Below, piece after piece: positions 40,665 through 41,792 of a DNA stretch of 41,792 nucleotides. A program made the position numbers and the translations under genes. Below the pieces are notes generated by a model. The model ran no database searches, was not told the DNA's origin, and worked only from the letters and a program-made list of their open reading frames with translations. Where the stretch lies: assembly GCA_018240745.1 (NCBI GenBank), contig JAFEFF010000192.1, positions 1 to 41,792 of the forward strand. Direction: 5' to 3'. Numbering within the stretch: the stretch's first letter is position 1; the number at the start of each line of letters is the position of its first letter. The DNA comes from Pseudomonadota bacterium (GTDB lineage Bacteria > Pseudomonadota > Alphaproteobacteria > Reyranellales > Reyranellaceae).

Positions 40665-41792
40665 ATGGCCAGCCTCGACAAGCATCAAACCGACGGCGAC
40701 GGCGCTCGATCCCGCGACCAGCCGGCCAAGCGATGGCCCCTGCTGCGCTGGTTCATCTCGTCCGCGGCCCTGGGTGTGCCGCAGGCGGGAGGGCCGATCG
40801 CCTTCTCGTTCGTCGCGCTGGGCCTGACCGGGGAGACCAGGGGCGGCGCGGCCATGATGCTGGCGATGATGCTCGCCCAGGTGGCCGGCGCCATCCCGAT
40901 CGCCCGGCTCGGCCGGACGCTGCCGCTGGCGACGGTCCTGCGGGTGCTGGTGATCGTCCGGGCGTCGGCTCTGGCGTCGATTGCCCTGCTCGCCGCATAC
41001 GAGGCGTCCTTCGTGTGGCTGATCGCGCTCGCGGCCGTCGCCGGATCGGTCAACGGCGCGGCCTACGGCTATCTGCGGGCCGTGCTCAATCACCTCGCGC
41101 CGGCTTCGCGGTTTCCAAGGGCCCTCGGCATCGCGGCCGCGCTCAACGAAGCGACCTTCGTGCTGGCTCCGGTGCTCGCGTCGGGACTGGGCACCCTCTC
41201 GCCGGCGTTCGCCGTCCTGGCGCTCGCCCTCCTCGGCGCCGCGCCCGCGCTGCTGGTCCCGGGCACCGGCCCGGCGCACATCGCCGGCGCGCAGGGTCCC
41301 GCGGGTTCGATGCTGGGCGCGTCCGTCCTGTTGTGGCTGGCGTGCGCCATGGCGGGCGGCTCGGTGGTCGCGTCGATCGAGATCGGGGCCGTCGCGCTGG
41401 CCTTGAGCTTCGGCTACGAGCCGGCCCTCGCCATCCTGTTCACGGTTCCGCTGTGCCTGGCCTCGGTCACGGGCGGCCTGTGGGTCAGCGTGCGCAACCG
41501 CATGGCCACGCGGAAGACGGTGGTGGCCCAGCTTTCCGTCATGGCACTGGGATCGGCCCTCGCCGCTCTCGAGCTCTCCGTCGCGACCACCATCGCCGGT
41601 GCGGTCCTCATCGGCCTGGTCCTGGCCCCGTTGGGCACGTACTACTCGCTCGTCCTCGACACGCTGGCGGCGCCACAGCGACGCGCGGAGCTGTTCGCCC
41701 TGCTGCGCACCGCAAACGCCGTCGGCGTGATCTTCGCCAGCACCGCCCTCACCGTGGTCTCCCTGTCGGCGGCGTTGATCGTCGTCACCGGA
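40665..41792 (+). CDS. MFS transporter, N-terminal part (runs off the window)
   Basis: The frame is open from ATG at 40665 to the last base (376 codons). After a polar N-tail (MASLDKHQTDGDGARSRDQP) come about eleven hydrophobic helices, with Gly/Ala-rich packing motifs such as FVALGLTGETRGGAAMMLAM and VAGSVNGAAYGYLRAVLNHL. The latter is reminiscent of MFS motifs in TM4-5. Topology fits a major facilitator superfamily permease; the usual loop 2-3 GxxxDRxGRR motif is reduced to ARLGRTLPL. The substrate cannot be inferred. No clear ribosome site precedes the ATG. Confidence 0.78.
   Translation, partial: MASLDKHQTDGDGARSRDQPAKRWPLLRWFISSAALGVPQAGGPIAFSFVALGLTGETRGGAAMMLAMMLAQVAGAIPIARLGRTLPLATVLRVLVIVRASALASIALLAAYEASFVWLIALAAVAGSVNGAAYGYLRAVLNHLAPASRFPRALGIAAALNEATFVLAPVLASGLGTLSPAFAVLALALLGAAPALLVPGTGPAHIAGAQGPAGSMLGASVLLWLACAMAGGSVVASIEIGAVALALSFGYEPALAILFTVPLCLASVTGGLWVSVRNRMATRKTVVAQLSVMALGSALAALELSVATTIAGAVLIGLVLAPLGTYYSLVLDTLAAPQRRAELFALLRTANAVGVIFASTALTVVSLSAALIVVTG

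Overview
The window is one continuous stretch of GC-rich DNA from a proteobacterium, most likely an alphaproteobacterium of the Reyranella/Rhodospirillales/Hyphomicrobiales type. The evidence is the mix of genes: an ethylmalonyl-CoA mutase, a HWE histidine kinase with an EcfG-like promoter, CbtAB cobalt transport, and the familiar GTCATCCCGAG...GAGGGATC dispersed repeats. The genus is inference. No tRNA, rRNA, transposase, integrase or CRISPR array was recognised.

Layout. 1-1864 (minus): an operon of amidase, hexapeptide acetyltransferase and an HpxZ/AtzH-like protein cut by the window edge. 1940-6325 (minus): RND efflux permease and its periplasmic adaptor. 6422-7243 (minus): rpsD with its own promoter and terminator. 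7277-9028: palindromic repeats interleaved with an OsmC protein, a TrmJ-type tRNA methyltransferase and a small GIY-YIG protein. 9064-11947: a DUF2157/GDYXXLXY membrane pair and an SGNH esterase. 12042-14872: an EmrAB-type efflux pair. 14932-21045: central metabolism, with citramalate synthase (minus) divergent from an enolase-superfamily dehydratase coupled to a c-type cytochrome, then ethylmalonyl-CoA mutase. 21065-22593: CbtB, CbtA and a histidine phosphatase. 22923-28225: glycosyltransferase-like protein, hotdog protein, membrane protein, DUF4743 Nudix hydrolase, two tandem secreted cysteine proteins and a TPR protein. 28384-31255: two tandem amidases bracketed by large palindromes. 31497-33328: membrane protein, OmpA-like lipoprotein and a Tat-type exported protein. 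33452-35770 (minus): rpiA and a HWE histidine kinase.

35990-40664 looks like accessory DNA. It starts with a MerR regulator whose three cysteines fall exactly at the Hg(II) ligand positions of classical MerR. Next comes a 280-base intergenic region with seven GGGAC motifs, a perfect DnaA box and an AT-rich palindrome. Directly behind it lies a three-gene operon with ATGA overlaps, led by a RepA-like hexameric-helicase-type ATPase and followed by two proteins I cannot assign. A lipoprotein gene that appears less GC-rich and a second copy of a REP-type double palindrome close the region. A partial MFS transporter runs off the right edge.

The best candidate for something undescribed is this origin-like segment plus ATPase cassette (36536-38748). 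The second is the family of very large palindromes built over gene ends (28235-28368, 31246-31493, 40394-40473).
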